From Chersky-840 sp963811775 (lineage in GTDB: Bacteria; Actinomycetota; Acidimicrobiia; Acidimicrobiales; UBA8190), in assembly GCA_963811775.1 (NCBI GenBank), contig CAWESO010000010.1, positions 1 through 64,000 on the forward strand: a DNA stretch of 64,000 bases. Reading direction: 5' to 3'. Below the pieces are notes generated by a model. The model ran no database searches. It worked only from the letters and a program-made list of their open reading frames with translations, and was not told the origin of the DNA. Of this stretch, positions 34,968 to 43,843 are shown piece after piece; within the stretch, counting starts at the first letter, position 1; every line of letters begins with the position of its first letter. The translations under genes and the position numbers were made by a program.

Positions 34968-37181
34968 ATGCCCATGCGCCGAAATTTCGCCGCGACGGCG
35001 GGTGCCTGGAGCGCTCGCAACAGGCGAAAGGCCATCTTCGGGTGGCTGGTGTTCGTGGTCGCGGCCTATCTCGTGGGGGGCGTCGTCGGCCAGCACAACC
35101 TGACGGACGCTCAAATGGGGAACGGTCCCTCCGGACAGGGCACCAGCGTCTTCGAAAAGGCCTTTCCGTACCACAGCGGAGAAGAAGTCCTCCTGCAGGC
35201 ACGGGGGGCCGTTACCCCTGACAGCGCGGTCTTCACCGCGGCTGTCGACGACCTCGTCGGACGCCTTCGCAGGATCAAGACGGTCGCCGTCATCCAGTCC
35301 CCGCTTCCCGTCCCCGGGGCGATCGTGAGTCCTGCGCTGCGTTCAGCCAACGGGCGCTCGATTCTGGTGAACTTCGAAGTGGCGGGGAACAGCAACGAGG
35401 CTCAGACCAACGTCGACGGCCCCCTTTCTGCGACGTCGGCCACCGCTCGTGACCACCCGCAGCTGCGGGTGGAGGAATTCGGGTCGGCCAGCGCCACGAA
35501 AGCGTTGATCAAGGCCTACGACGGTGACTTCAATCGAGCCGAGCACACGTCGCTCCCGGTCACCTTGCTCATCCTCCTCATCGCATTCGGGTCCCTCGTG
35601 GCCGCCGGAGTACCGCTGCTGCTCGGCTTCACCGCCGTCATCGGGGCGCTCGGCTTGATCAAGCCGATCAGTCATCTCTACCCCGTGGCGCAGGGGCAGA
35701 TCGAGCCCGTCGTCTTGCTGGTCGGTCTGGCCGTCGGGGTGGACTACTCGATGTTCTACCTGCGGCGAAAGCTCGAGGAGCGACACCGGGGTTCCGATGA
35801 CGGCACGGCGCTGGCCCGCGCTGCGGCGACATCGGGTCGGGCCGTCCTGACCTCGGGGCTCACCGTGATAACTGCCATGGCCGGCATGCTGTTGGCCGGC
35901 AACGCCGTGTTCATCTCCCTCGGCATCGGGACCATGCTGGTAGTGGCGGTCGCGGTCGTCGGGTCCCTGACCGTCCTGCCGGCGGCGATGGCCCGTCTCG
36001 GCGACCGCGTCGAATGGGGTCGCGTGCCGTTCATCGCCCGGCGTCGGGCCGAAGGTCAGGCCCGGATGTGGACCTGGCTCGTCGACCGGGTGCTGCGCAG
36101 GCCCCTGCTGTCGGTGGTCTTCTCGGCCGGTGTACTGCTCCTTCTGGCCGCACCCGCCCTGAACATGCGCACCGTCGATCCCGGCTCCATCGGCCTGCCT
36201 CGCAGCCTGCCCATCGTCCAGACCTACGACCGGATCGAGGCGGCCTTCCCCGGTGCGCCCATGCCAGCCCTGGTGGTCATCACCGCCAAGAACGTCACCG
36301 CCCCGGCCGTGAGTGGCGGGGTGGCGGCCCTGAGCCGGGCCGTGTTGGCCCGCCACGGCCAGATGGGCGGTCCGGTGGTGGAGACGGTCAGTTCCGACCG
36401 GACCGTCGCCCTGGTCACCGTGGCCCTTGCCGGCAGCGGGACCGATCCCACATCCACCGCAGCCCTCACAGCCCTGCGTACCCAGGTCATTCCCCACACC
36501 GTCGGCCGCGTGGCCGGAACCCGCACGTACGTGACCGGAACGACCGCCGGGTCGGTCGACTTCAACCAGACCATGAGAGAGCACCTGCCGCTCGTGTTCG
36601 TCTTTGTCCTGGGCCTGGCCTTCCTACTGCTCCTGGTGGCTTTCCGCTCGGTGGTGATCCCGCTCGTCACCATTGTCTTGAACCTGTTGTCGGTGGGGGC
36701 GGCGTACGGGGTGATGGTGCTGGTCTTCCAGTACGGGCATCTGCGGTCCCTGATCGGGGCCCAGGACGTCGGCGGGGTCATCGACTGGATACCGCTGTTC
36801 CTACTCGTGGTGCTGTTCGGCCTGTCGATGGACTACCACGTGCTGATCCTCAGTCGGATCCGGGAGGGTCATGACCGGGGGCTTCCCACAAGCCGGGCCG
36901 TGGCCGACGGGATCACTTCGACAGCCGGCGTCATCACCAGTGCGGCCGCGGTGTTCGCCATCTTCGCCACTCTGAGCGAAATCGACTTCAAGCAGCTCGG
37001 GGTGGCGCTGGCCTCCGCGGTGCTGATCGACGCCACCGTCGTTCGCATCGTGCTGCTGCCATCGGTGATGAAGCTCCTCGGCCGGTGGAATTGGTACCTC
37101 CCGCGCTGGCTCGGTTTCCTGGCCCGACCGCAACACCCTCCGGTGTCCGCGGAGATTCCCAAGGTTGAGGTGTACGCATGA
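34968..37181 (+). CDS. MMPL/RND-family membrane exporter
   Basis: 737 residues with twelve membrane segments in the RND layout. Helix 1 (IFGWLVFVVAAYLVGGVVG) is followed by a periplasmic domain of about 150 residues, five helices (170-360), a short cytoplasmic linker, a second periplasmic domain (about 400-530) and five more helices. GLAVGVDYSMFYLRRKLEER in helix 4 carries the Asp-Tyr pair used for proton relay in MmpL proteins; the partner FGLSMDYHVLILSRIREGHDRG is in the second half. Length is typical of Streptomyces/SCO-type MMPL transporters. Substrates are usually lipids or drugs. It is followed at 46 bases by a DsbA-like gene. Confidence 0.93.
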   Translation: MPMRRNFAATAGAWSARNRRKAIFGWLVFVVAAYLVGGVVGQHNLTDAQMGNGPSGQGTSVFEKAFPYHSGEEVLLQARGAVTPDSAVFTAAVDDLVGRLRRIKTVAVIQSPLPVPGAIVSPALRSANGRSILVNFEVAGNSNEAQTNVDGPLSATSATARDHPQLRVEEFGSASATKALIKAYDGDFNRAEHTSLPVTLLILLIAFGSLVAAGVPLLLGFTAVIGALGLIKPISHLYPVAQGQIEPVVLLVGLAVGVDYSMFYLRRKLEERHRGSDDGTALARAAATSGRAVLTSGLTVITAMAGMLLAGNAVFISLGIGTMLVVAVAVVGSLTVLPAAMARLGDRVEWGRVPFIARRRAEGQARMWTWLVDRVLRRPLLSVVFSAGVLLLLAAPALNMRTVDPGSIGLPRSLPIVQTYDRIEAAFPGAPMPALVVITAKNVTAPAVSGGVAALSRAVLARHGQMGGPVVETVSSDRTVALVTVALAGSGTDPTSTAALTALRTQVIPHTVGRVAGTRTYVTGTTAGSVDFNQTMREHLPLVFVFVLGLAFLLLLVAFRSVVIPLVTIVLNLLSVGAAYGVMVLVFQYGHLRSLIGAQDVGGVIDWIPLFLLVVLFGLSMDYHVLILSRIREGHDRGLPTSRAVADGITSTAGVITSAAAVFAIFATLSEIDFKQLGVALASAVLIDATVVRIVLLPSVMKLLGRWNWYLPRWLGFLARPQHPPVSAEIPKVEVYA

Positions 37182-37227
37182 CTCGTGCCGGGGAGGGCAG
37201 GGGAGTCCGCCAGCGAGGAGTGCGAAC

Positions 37228-37845
37228 ATGCGCGTAATCGAGGTGTACGCGGACGTCTGCTGCCCCTTCACCCATGTGGGGCTGCGGATGGTTGCTCAGA
37301 GGCGGGATCAACTAGGCCGTGACGACGTCGTCCTGCGGGTTCGAGCGTGGCCACTCGAGCTGGTGAACGGGGAGCCTCTCGATCCCGCCGCCACGGCGGA
37401 GCACGTCGATGCCCTGCGATCGCAGGTGGCACCCGACCTCTTTGCTCGATTTCGCCCCAGCCACTTTCCCCGTACCTCGCTGCCCGCGCTGGCTCTTGCG
37501 GCGGCCGCCTATCGCCACGGTGACCGCGTGGGAGAAGCCGTGAGCCTGGCACTGCGTGACTGCCTATTCGAGGCGGGACGCGACATTTCTCGCCAGGACG
37601 TCCTTGTCAGCGTCGCCGACGCACATGGAGTGGGTGATGTCGGTCCCGAAGACGAAGAAAGGGTGATAGGGGAATGGCATGAGGGTCAATCCCGCGGGGT
37701 CAAGGGCTCGCCGCACTTCTTCTGCGGAGGCTTCGAGGTGTTCTGCCCATCGCTCGATATTTCGAGGGACACCGAAGGGCATATTCACGTCCATCGTGAC
37801 GCCACGGCACTCGATCTGTTCCTGACGGAATGCTTCAAGAGCTGA
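37228..37845 (+). CDS. DsbA-family (thioredoxin-fold) oxidoreductase
   Basis: 205 residues from ATG 37228. The thioredoxin-like strand VIEVYADVCCPFTHVGLRMV has CCPF in place of CxxC, as in FrnE/2-hydroxychromene-2-carboxylate isomerase relatives that keep a single reactive Cys or Ser. The inserted helical domain (RTSLPALALAAAAYRHGDRVGEAVSLALRD) and the cis-Pro strand (GVKGSPHFFCGG) complete the fold. There is no signal peptide, so it acts in the cytosol. It may handle a glutathione- or mycothiol-type reaction. It follows the MMPL gene in the same direction. Confidence 0.88.
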   Translation: MRVIEVYADVCCPFTHVGLRMVAQRRDQLGRDDVVLRVRAWPLELVNGEPLDPAATAEHVDALRSQVAPDLFARFRPSHFPRTSLPALALAAAAYRHGDRVGEAVSLALRDCLFEAGRDISRQDVLVSVADAHGVGDVGPEDEERVIGEWHEGQSRGVKGSPHFFCGGFEVFCPSLDISRDTEGHIHVHRDATALDLFLTECFKS

Positions 37846-38014
37846 GTGAGGCACACTCGGCACCAACGAGCATCTCAAGGATCGCACCGATCCCTGCTGG
37901 GGAGTCCGGAGTGCCCCCTGCCCCTCAACACCGCCCGAGGCAACCCGCGATGTCACATTTGCCCGCGTCCCGGTGTCAATTGGGTGTCACCCACGAGGAC
38001 ACCGGGAGGTCGCC

Positions 38015-38488
38015 ATGGAAGCCCGTCTGGACGTGTACGGAAGTCCCGTCGCATTGAAGTTCGCCAAGTACATCAACTCGGCCGGGGCTGTCCTCAGTCG
38101 ATCACCGCTGCCCGCCGCAACCCAGGAATTGGTGAAGATCCGGGCCAGCCAGATCAACGGCTGCGGCTTCTGTACCGACATGCACACAAAGGACGCTGCG
38201 CACGCCGGGGAAAGCCCGCTCCGCCTCAACCTGGTGGCGGCCTGGCGGGAGGCGACGGTCTTTACCGAGGCCGAGCGCGCCGCATTGGAGCTCACCGAGC
38301 AGGGCACCCGGATCGCCGACGCGGCCGGCGGTGTCTCCGACGAGGCCTGGGCGAACGCGGCCAAGCACTACGACGAGGAGCAGCTGGCGGCACTGGTGGC
38401 ACTCATCGCACTCATCAACACCTACAACCGGCTCAACGTCATCACCCGGCAGCCCGCGGGCAGCTACCAGCCCGGCCAGCTGGGATAG
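38015..38488 (+). CDS. AhpD/carboxymuconolactone decarboxylase-family protein
   Basis: 157 residues from ATG 38015, 6 bases after GGGAGG. The core LVKIRASQINGCGFCTDMHTKDA has the CxxC plus His of the AhpD-like peroxidase/alkylhydroperoxidase group, and the fold is all-helical. The Cys pair suggests thiol-based peroxide reduction rather than lactone decarboxylation. Length is typical. It lies 170 bases after the DsbA-like gene, so a thiol-redox grouping is possible. Confidence 0.9.
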   Translation: MEARLDVYGSPVALKFAKYINSAGAVLSRSPLPAATQELVKIRASQINGCGFCTDMHTKDAAHAGESPLRLNLVAAWREATVFTEAERAALELTEQGTRIADAAGGVSDEAWANAAKHYDEEQLAALVALIALINTYNRLNVITRQPAGSYQPGQLG

Positions 38489-38862
38489 TGACGACAGTGA
38501 CTTCGGCCGAGACCGAGCCGGGCTAACCAGCCACCCAATCAGTAAGTCAGTAGTCAGCCCGTCGATCCGCAACCGTGAATGGGGCACACCGTGGACGATC
38601 GCGGGAACCCGAAGATGACGCCTGTGTCCGGGGAGCGACTGGGGACGACTTTGTGCCCGCAGGCGGCAGGACGGTCCAGCCAGGTTGGCCGAAGAGCTGG
38701 CCGAAGGCGACGGTCCCTGACGACTCGGCCGAAGCCGGGCTGGTCGTCTTGGTTAGCCTCACACCCCATCATGTCCGCCGGGGCACAATTGTTCCCTCAG
38801 GGCCGGACCGCCCGCACGTGCCGGGAGGAGCCCGGGCCGATTCGGACACGAAGGAGAACAAA
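38489..38862. other. intergenic stretch before the cupin gene
   Basis: About 370 bases. The upstream extension of the cupin frame is open here but Pro/Arg-rich without a fold, and the frame truly begins at 38863. I see no hairpin with a T-run or conserved operator. Confidence 0.4.
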
Positions 38863-39267
38863 ATGGAGATCCGACCCCAGAAGCCCACCATCAAGGGACC
38901 AACCGAGACGTTCACCGGCGATGTCTGGGTCGACTCCGTGATCCAGGGTGAGGAACCCTCGCGGGTGAGGGTCAATCTGGTGCGGTTCACCCCCGGGGCC
39001 CGTACCGCCTGGCACTCCCACGCCCGCGGCCAGACCCTCTACGTCACCGAGGGCGTGGGACAGGTGCAGTCCCGAGGACAGGAGATCACCGAGATCCGCC
39101 CCGGCGACATCGTCTTCACCCCCTCGGACGAATGGCATTGGCACGGTGCTACCCCCGACCATTTCATGGCCCATCTCTCCATCACCGAAGGCGTCGGCAC
39201 CAGCTCGAAGCCCGAGGCCGATTGGGGAGCACACGTCACCGACGCCGAGTACCGAGGGACACCCTGA
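38863..39267 (+). CDS. single-domain cupin (mandelonitrile-lyase/quercetinase-like)
   Basis: 134 residues from ATG 38863, 6 bases after AAGGAG. Cupin motif 1 reads TAWHSHARGQTLYVTEG with two His and a Gln where Glu is usual. Motif 2 reads PGDIVFTPSDEWHWHGA, giving the third His ligand. This matches the small cupin group that includes (R)-hydroxynitrile lyase and quercetin-dioxygenase-like proteins. It binds a metal; the reaction is unknown. An aldo/keto reductase follows 84 bases later. Confidence 0.88.
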   Translation: MEIRPQKPTIKGPTETFTGDVWVDSVIQGEEPSRVRVNLVRFTPGARTAWHSHARGQTLYVTEGVGQVQSRGQEITEIRPGDIVFTPSDEWHWHGATPDHFMAHLSITEGVGTSSKPEADWGAHVTDAEYRGTP

Positions 39268-39351
39268 GGCCAGACTGTTGATGACCGTGCCGGGGTTTCG
39301 GCGTTCCCGCCGTCCTCGGAGAAGACGACTCACGAAACGAGAGCAGAGACG

Positions 39352-40329
39352 ATGAAGCACAGAAAGTTGGGAGCCCTCGAGGTCGCCCGCATCGGTCTGG
39401 GCACCATGGGCATGTCCACCGCGTACACCGGGGCGGGCTCAGACGACGCCGAGTCCATCCGCACCATCCACCGGGCGCTCGAGCTGGGGGTGACGCTGAT
39501 CGACACCGCCGAGGTCTACGGGCCTTTCATCAACGAGGAACTCGTCGCCCAGGCCATCAGCGGTCGGCGGGAGCAGGTCGTCCTCGCCACCAAGTTCGGC
39601 TTGGTCTCCCACACCGGAGGTGCCCCCGGCAGCCCCGACAGCTCGCCCGCGAACATCCGCACCGCCCTCGAGGGTTCGCTCCGGCGGCTCGGTGTGGACT
39701 CCATCGACCTGTACTACCAGCACCGGGTCGATCCGCAGGTGCCCATCGAGGACACGGTGGGTGCGCTGGCCGAGCTGGTCACCGAGGGCAAGATCCGCTA
39801 CATCGGGCTCTCCGAGGCCGGCCCTGACACCATCCGCCGAGCCCATGGGGTCCACCCCATCACGGCCCTGCAGTCCGAGTACTCGCTGTGGACCCGGGAC
39901 CCCGAGACCTGGACGCGGCCTGTGCTGCGAGAGCTGGGCATCGGGTTCGTGGCCTACTCGCCGTTGGGTCGCGGGATGCTCACGGGGAAGGTGCGCTCCA
40001 TCGGCGACCTGGCCGATTCAGACTTTCGGCGGTCCAACCCGCGCTTCACGGAAGCGAACTTCCAGCACAACCTGAACAGCGCCGACGAGGTCCAGGCCGT
40101 TGCCGACGAGGTCGGCTGCACCTCGGCGCAGGTCTCGTTGGCCTGGCTGCTCGCTCAAGGTGATGACATCGTCCCTATCCCAGGGACGAAGCGGGTGTCT
40201 CGGGTTGAGGAGAACGCCGGTGCCGACGCTGTCGAACTCAGTGCCGAGCAGCTCGACCGGCTCGACAACCTCACCCCCGTCGTCGGCGACCACCACAACG
40301 ACGAGCAGATGCGTCTGATCGAACGTTGA
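39352..40329 (+). CDS. aldo/keto reductase, YajO/IolS-like
   Basis: 325 residues, (alpha/beta)8 barrel. LEVARIGLGTMGMS, GVTLIDTAEVYGPFINEE (Asp and Tyr), LATKFGLVSHTGGAPG (Lys), IDLYYQHRVDPQVP (His), and the NADPH motif IPGTKRVSRVEENAGA. The set Asp-Tyr-Lys-His is complete. These enzymes reduce aldehydes and ketones with NADPH in stress or detoxification. Its stop overlaps the TTG start of the SpoU methyltransferase. The cupin upstream is probably co-transcribed. Confidence 0.95.
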   Translation: MKHRKLGALEVARIGLGTMGMSTAYTGAGSDDAESIRTIHRALELGVTLIDTAEVYGPFINEELVAQAISGRREQVVLATKFGLVSHTGGAPGSPDSSPANIRTALEGSLRRLGVDSIDLYYQHRVDPQVPIEDTVGALAELVTEGKIRYIGLSEAGPDTIRRAHGVHPITALQSEYSLWTRDPETWTRPVLRELGIGFVAYSPLGRGMLTGKVRSIGDLADSDFRRSNPRFTEANFQHNLNSADEVQAVADEVGCTSAQVSLAWLLAQGDDIVPIPGTKRVSRVEENAGADAVELSAEQLDRLDNLTPVVGDHHNDEQMRLIER

Positions 40330-41246
40330 GGCCAGAATCGGATGTGGCAAGGCCTCCGGTGAGGACCCCGGGCCCGCTCGTGGCGGTGGACGACCTCGCC
40401 GACCCGCGGCTCGACCTGTACCGCGACCTCAACGACCCCGCCGCCCGGTCCCGGCTCGACGCCGATCAGTCGGTGTTCGTGGTCGAGGGGAGGCTCGCCG
40501 TGGAGCGGCTCCTCACCTCCGAGTACACGGTGTGCTCGCTGCTCGTCGACGATCACCAGGTGACCGCGGCCGGTGACCTGGTGGCGGGCACGCGGGCTCG
40601 GGGGGCGCCGGTGTTCGTGGGGTCCCGCGCCTTGGTGGCCGGCACGGTCGGTTTCACCCTGCACCGGGGTGTGGTCGCGGTGGCGAACCGCCCGCCGTCC
40701 TGTGGTGCACGACAGGTGCTGGTTGATGCCGGGCGAACGTCGTCGCCGGCGGGGACCCCTCCGCTCGTCGCCGTGCTCGAGGGTCTCAACGACCATGAGA
40801 ACATCGGGGCCCTGTTCCGCAACGCGGCTGCCTTCGGGGTGAGGGGCGTCCTCCTCGATCCGACCTGTGCCGACCCCCTCTACCGCCGGTCGATCCGAGT
40901 CTCCCTCGGCCATGTCCTGCACATGCCGTTCGCCCGCCTTTTACCGTGGCCGTCGGGGCTCGACGACGTGCGGGCGGCGGGCTTCGTCGTCGCCGCGTTG
41001 GCGCCGCGGCCGTCTGCTGACAGGGGAGTCCCCACCGTCAGCCTCGCCGGGCTCACGGCATGGATGTTGGGCTCCGGTGACCGCGTCGGCGTGGCCTTGC
41101 TCCTCGGTGCCGAGGGGCCGGGACTGACCGACGCCGCCGTGGGCGCGTCCGACGTGGTGGTCACCATCCCGATGGCGGACGGGGTCGACTCGCTGAACGT
41201 CGCCACCGCCGCCGCCGTTGCCTTTCACGCCCTCGCTGACCACTGA
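40326..41246 (+). CDS. SpoU/TrmH-family RNA 2'-O-methyltransferase
   Basis: 306 residues if begun at the TTG overlapping the AKR stop; GTG at 40344 or 40359 would also serve. The N-terminal L30e-like domain (VFVVEGRLAVERLLT) is followed by the knotted SPOUT domain. Its motif 1 is LNDHENIGALFRNAAAFG, motif 2 is LLLGAEGPGLTDAAV and motif 3 is VTIPMADGVDSLNVATAAA. All three are intact, so it should methylate rRNA or tRNA ribose with SAM. The gene is a likely housekeeping anchor for this half of the window. Confidence 0.95.
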   Translation: MRPESDVARPPVRTPGPLVAVDDLADPRLDLYRDLNDPAARSRLDADQSVFVVEGRLAVERLLTSEYTVCSLLVDDHQVTAAGDLVAGTRARGAPVFVGSRALVAGTVGFTLHRGVVAVANRPPSCGARQVLVDAGRTSSPAGTPPLVAVLEGLNDHENIGALFRNAAAFGVRGVLLDPTCADPLYRRSIRVSLGHVLHMPFARLLPWPSGLDDVRAAGFVVAALAPRPSADRGVPTVSLAGLTAWMLGSGDRVGVALLLGAEGPGLTDAAVGASDVVVTIPMADGVDSLNVATAAAVAFHALADH

Positions 41247-41301
41247 GGTGTGGGTCGCGGTTCTCTGGACAGTGCGCTGTGCGCGTCGCGAATCGAGAAT
41301 T

Positions 41302-41316
41302 GAGAGAGAGAGAGAG
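41302..41316. repeat. short GA microsatellite
   Basis: Seven GA units plus a final G in the gap between the SpoU methyltransferase stop and the cytochrome b stop. Such runs are rare in GC-rich genomes, but its position between convergent genes gives no clear role. Confidence 0.7.
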
Positions 41317-41368
41317 TCGTCTCCCCTCGACCGATGCGCGTTCGTGACGGGGCGCGCGAGATAGACGG

Positions 41369-43201
41369 TTAGACGTGATCACCGTTCGGGGGACCGCCTC
41401 GTCGGTTCCAATCCCGCCAGATGATCCTGTGCACGGGGACAAGACGGGGGATGTCCCGTAGCCCGGGGAGGAAGGGTATGGCGAGAAGGAGAATGGTGGC
41501 GACGCCGGTGAGGTAGATGGCGATGAGGTCGACGTTGGCCGAGTTGTCGAATCCGGGAACCTGGTACCAAAGGGTGTAGAGCCAGAGCCAGGGTTGACCC
41601 GGGTAGCTCCCCGTTTCGTTCATGACGCCCCATTGGGCGCCCGTGAGGTGTTGGGCCGCAGCGACGTTGCTGAAGTACTCACCATCCTCGAGGAACAGAA
41701 GCGGCTTGGTGAAGTCGGTCCCGTAGAAGGTGTGGTTGGCCAGGAGATCGGCGTCGATCGCGCCGCTTTGGGCCAGGGTTATTTCGGTGGCCAGCATGGT
41801 GGGCACAGGCCCGTCGGCCGCTGCGGGCACCACCGGAGCGCCGTCACGGAATGTGACGTGGGTGACCGCCTTCCCGTAGGCGGCGTTCCAGGCACTGCGG
41901 GTGGAGGGGGTGGCGCGCTGGTAGCGGTCGAGGGCGGCGGCGAGGGTGGGATCGGTGGGTGCGATCTTCGCCAGCGGGGCCAGCACAAAGGTCTCGGCCG
42001 CGTCGATGGGCTGGCGGACTCCGGCGATCGAGGAAGGGGTGAAGAGAATGCTCTGGGAGTTGCCCGCGGTGTGGTTGTAGGGGGGACCGTACGTGGCCGT
42101 CTCGCTCGTTCCTGCCAATTCGCTGGCTGCCGTGGCTACGAAGTCGGCCGGAGCGATCCGGGCCCAGGACGAGACGGTGACGGGCGGGACATCGGGGGAG
42201 GAGAGGAGCCCGGCCAGCGCCACGACCAGGACGACGGCCACGACGGCGGCGACGGTGGCTTCTTTCACGATGTCGTAGCGCCGTGTCGGGCCCTGCCACG
42301 AGGCGGCGTCGGCGGCGGCACCGGCCCGACGGGCGACGCGCCCCCTAGCGCGTTGGACCGGGAGAGGGTGGACGACACCCCGGACCCGCACGGCCAGAAT
42401 GTGTGCCCCGACGAGGGCCACGAGCACCACGGGGATCAGCACCACGTGCCAGAGGAGCATCTGGCCCACGTTCATGAGGTTGAAGAAGGCGCCCACGCCG
42501 ACGCCGTCGAAGGCGTCCTTTCCGCTCGCGGCGATCCACTGGGAGTCGAAATTCTGCTGGGACAGGTACCCGGTGAAGCACTCGACCACCGAGGCCATGA
42601 AGGCGACCACCCCGGTCACCCAGGTGAGGGCCCGTCGGCCGCGCCATGCGGCCATCCAGAACTTGCCCCACAGATGAATGACCAGGAAGGCCATGAATGC
42701 TTCGACACTCCACAGGTGAAGGCTGTTGAAGAAATGTCCGACAGCGTTGGTGTGCCACCACTCGGTGCCTCCGAGGGCGATGGCGAAGCCGGACACGATC
42801 ACGACTCCAAGGGCGGCCAGGGTGGCCACGCCGAAGACGTAGATCCATGATGCGACGTAGGCGGGCTGGCGGTCGGGGAGCAGCTTGCCCGGCGGCAGGT
42901 GACGCAGGGCCATCCGTCGGAGCCGCGCCGTCCACATGGCGGCGTCGGCGTCGTCGCCGGTACCGGGGTCCGAGTCGGCGGGCACGTTCCCTCGGTCGCC
43001 CTCACCTTCTTTCGCGGTCGAGGAAGACCCCGAGCGTCGTCCGTGGCCGGGGAACGGGATGACCAGGGCGGCGCCGAAGATCACGACCATCACCGCGATG
43101 AGAACGAGATTGGCTTCCGAGACCGTGAAGATCGACCAGTGCAGGTATCGGCCCGGACTGTTCAAGTTGCCCAGTGCAGCCATTGTCGATGCATTGATCA
43201 T
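41369..43201 (-). CDS. cytochrome b (bc-type) with large extracytoplasmic domain
   Basis: 610 residues from the ATG at 43201, with AAGGGGG upstream; the frame is open further but Arg-rich and unlikely. An N-terminal helix (VSEANLVLIAVMVVIFGAAL) precedes the four-helix heme core. Helix B has two His 13 residues apart (SLHLWSVEAFMAFLVIHLWG) and helix D two His 14 apart (LLWHVVLIPVVLVALVGAHI), as in cytochrome b6. After another helix comes an extracytoplasmic region of about 220 residues (PPVTVSSWARIAP onward), then a final helix. It transfers electrons across the membrane. No Rieske or cytochrome c gene is next to it. Confidence 0.85.
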   Translation of the reverse strand: MINASTMAALGNLNSPGRYLHWSIFTVSEANLVLIAVMVVIFGAALVIPFPGHGRRSGSSSTAKEGEGDRGNVPADSDPGTGDDADAAMWTARLRRMALRHLPPGKLLPDRQPAYVASWIYVFGVATLAALGVVIVSGFAIALGGTEWWHTNAVGHFFNSLHLWSVEAFMAFLVIHLWGKFWMAAWRGRRALTWVTGVVAFMASVVECFTGYLSQQNFDSQWIAASGKDAFDGVGVGAFFNLMNVGQMLLWHVVLIPVVLVALVGAHILAVRVRGVVHPLPVQRARGRVARRAGAAADAASWQGPTRRYDIVKEATVAAVVAVVLVVALAGLLSSPDVPPVTVSSWARIAPADFVATAASELAGTSETATYGPPYNHTAGNSQSILFTPSSIAGVRQPIDAAETFVLAPLAKIAPTDPTLAAALDRYQRATPSTRSAWNAAYGKAVTHVTFRDGAPVVPAAADGPVPTMLATEITLAQSGAIDADLLANHTFYGTDFTKPLLFLEDGEYFSNVAAAQHLTGAQWGVMNETGSYPGQPWLWLYTLWYQVPGFDNSANVDLIAIYLTGVATILLLAIPFLPGLRDIPRLVPVHRIIWRDWNRRGGPPNGDHV

Positions 43202-43843
43202 GCTGACAACCCCCTTGAGGTGTCGAGCGATCGCGCCGTCTTGATCGAGCCTTCGATCGACGCGCTCACCAGGACGGCCAGATGAGATGAGCCATTTGCC
43301 CCTCACGCCAGGCGACCCCGGCATCGAAACTCTAATGCTGTCGCTGTTCGTGCGTCGGCCATTTCTGGAATGCCGCACGTGGCCGCTGGGCAACCATCGT
43401 CGATGCGACGCCCATCGCAGCGCCCAAACAGTTTCTGGGGCTGTCGAAACGCACTGATGACTGGGAGAGGCGGTGACCCCACGGAGAGGGAGTGGCGTCG
43501 GCCGAACTCCCTGTTGCGAACAAGCGAGGAGATGAAGTGTCTGCTCCATGACCGTGAACCCGGCCAGTTGCAGAAAGCAGAGGGGCTCGACCAGGGCTGT
43601 GTCCCCGTCAGCGCCCACCCGACGACGAACAAGAGGGTGCGATTGCCGGGGCTGATGCGACACAACGAGCGCTCGAACGCCAAGGCCGCGCGCGTCGACA
43701 CCGGCATGGCGCGTCGACCCTTGTCGATCTCGGCCCGCAGAGAGACGAAACAACCGCTGCGTGAGGGTTCGACAACGTTGCCGCGCTGAGACCGCGGGCG
43801 GTGACCCGACTCGGTGTGGTCCTTTCCGCTACGTTCCCGGTCG
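43202..43843. other. divergent intergenic region, no gene supported
   Basis: About 640 bases between cytochrome b and the propeller gene. Long open frames on both strands are Arg/Pro/Ser-rich shadows. It must hold both promoters, but I cannot fix -10 boxes. Confidence 0.35.

Noticed and set aside
41369..43753. 794-residue cytochrome b starting at 43753
   Set aside because: The first 184 residues are Arg/Ser/Pro-rich with no fold. A good ribosome binding site and the family-like N-terminal helix place the start at 43201.
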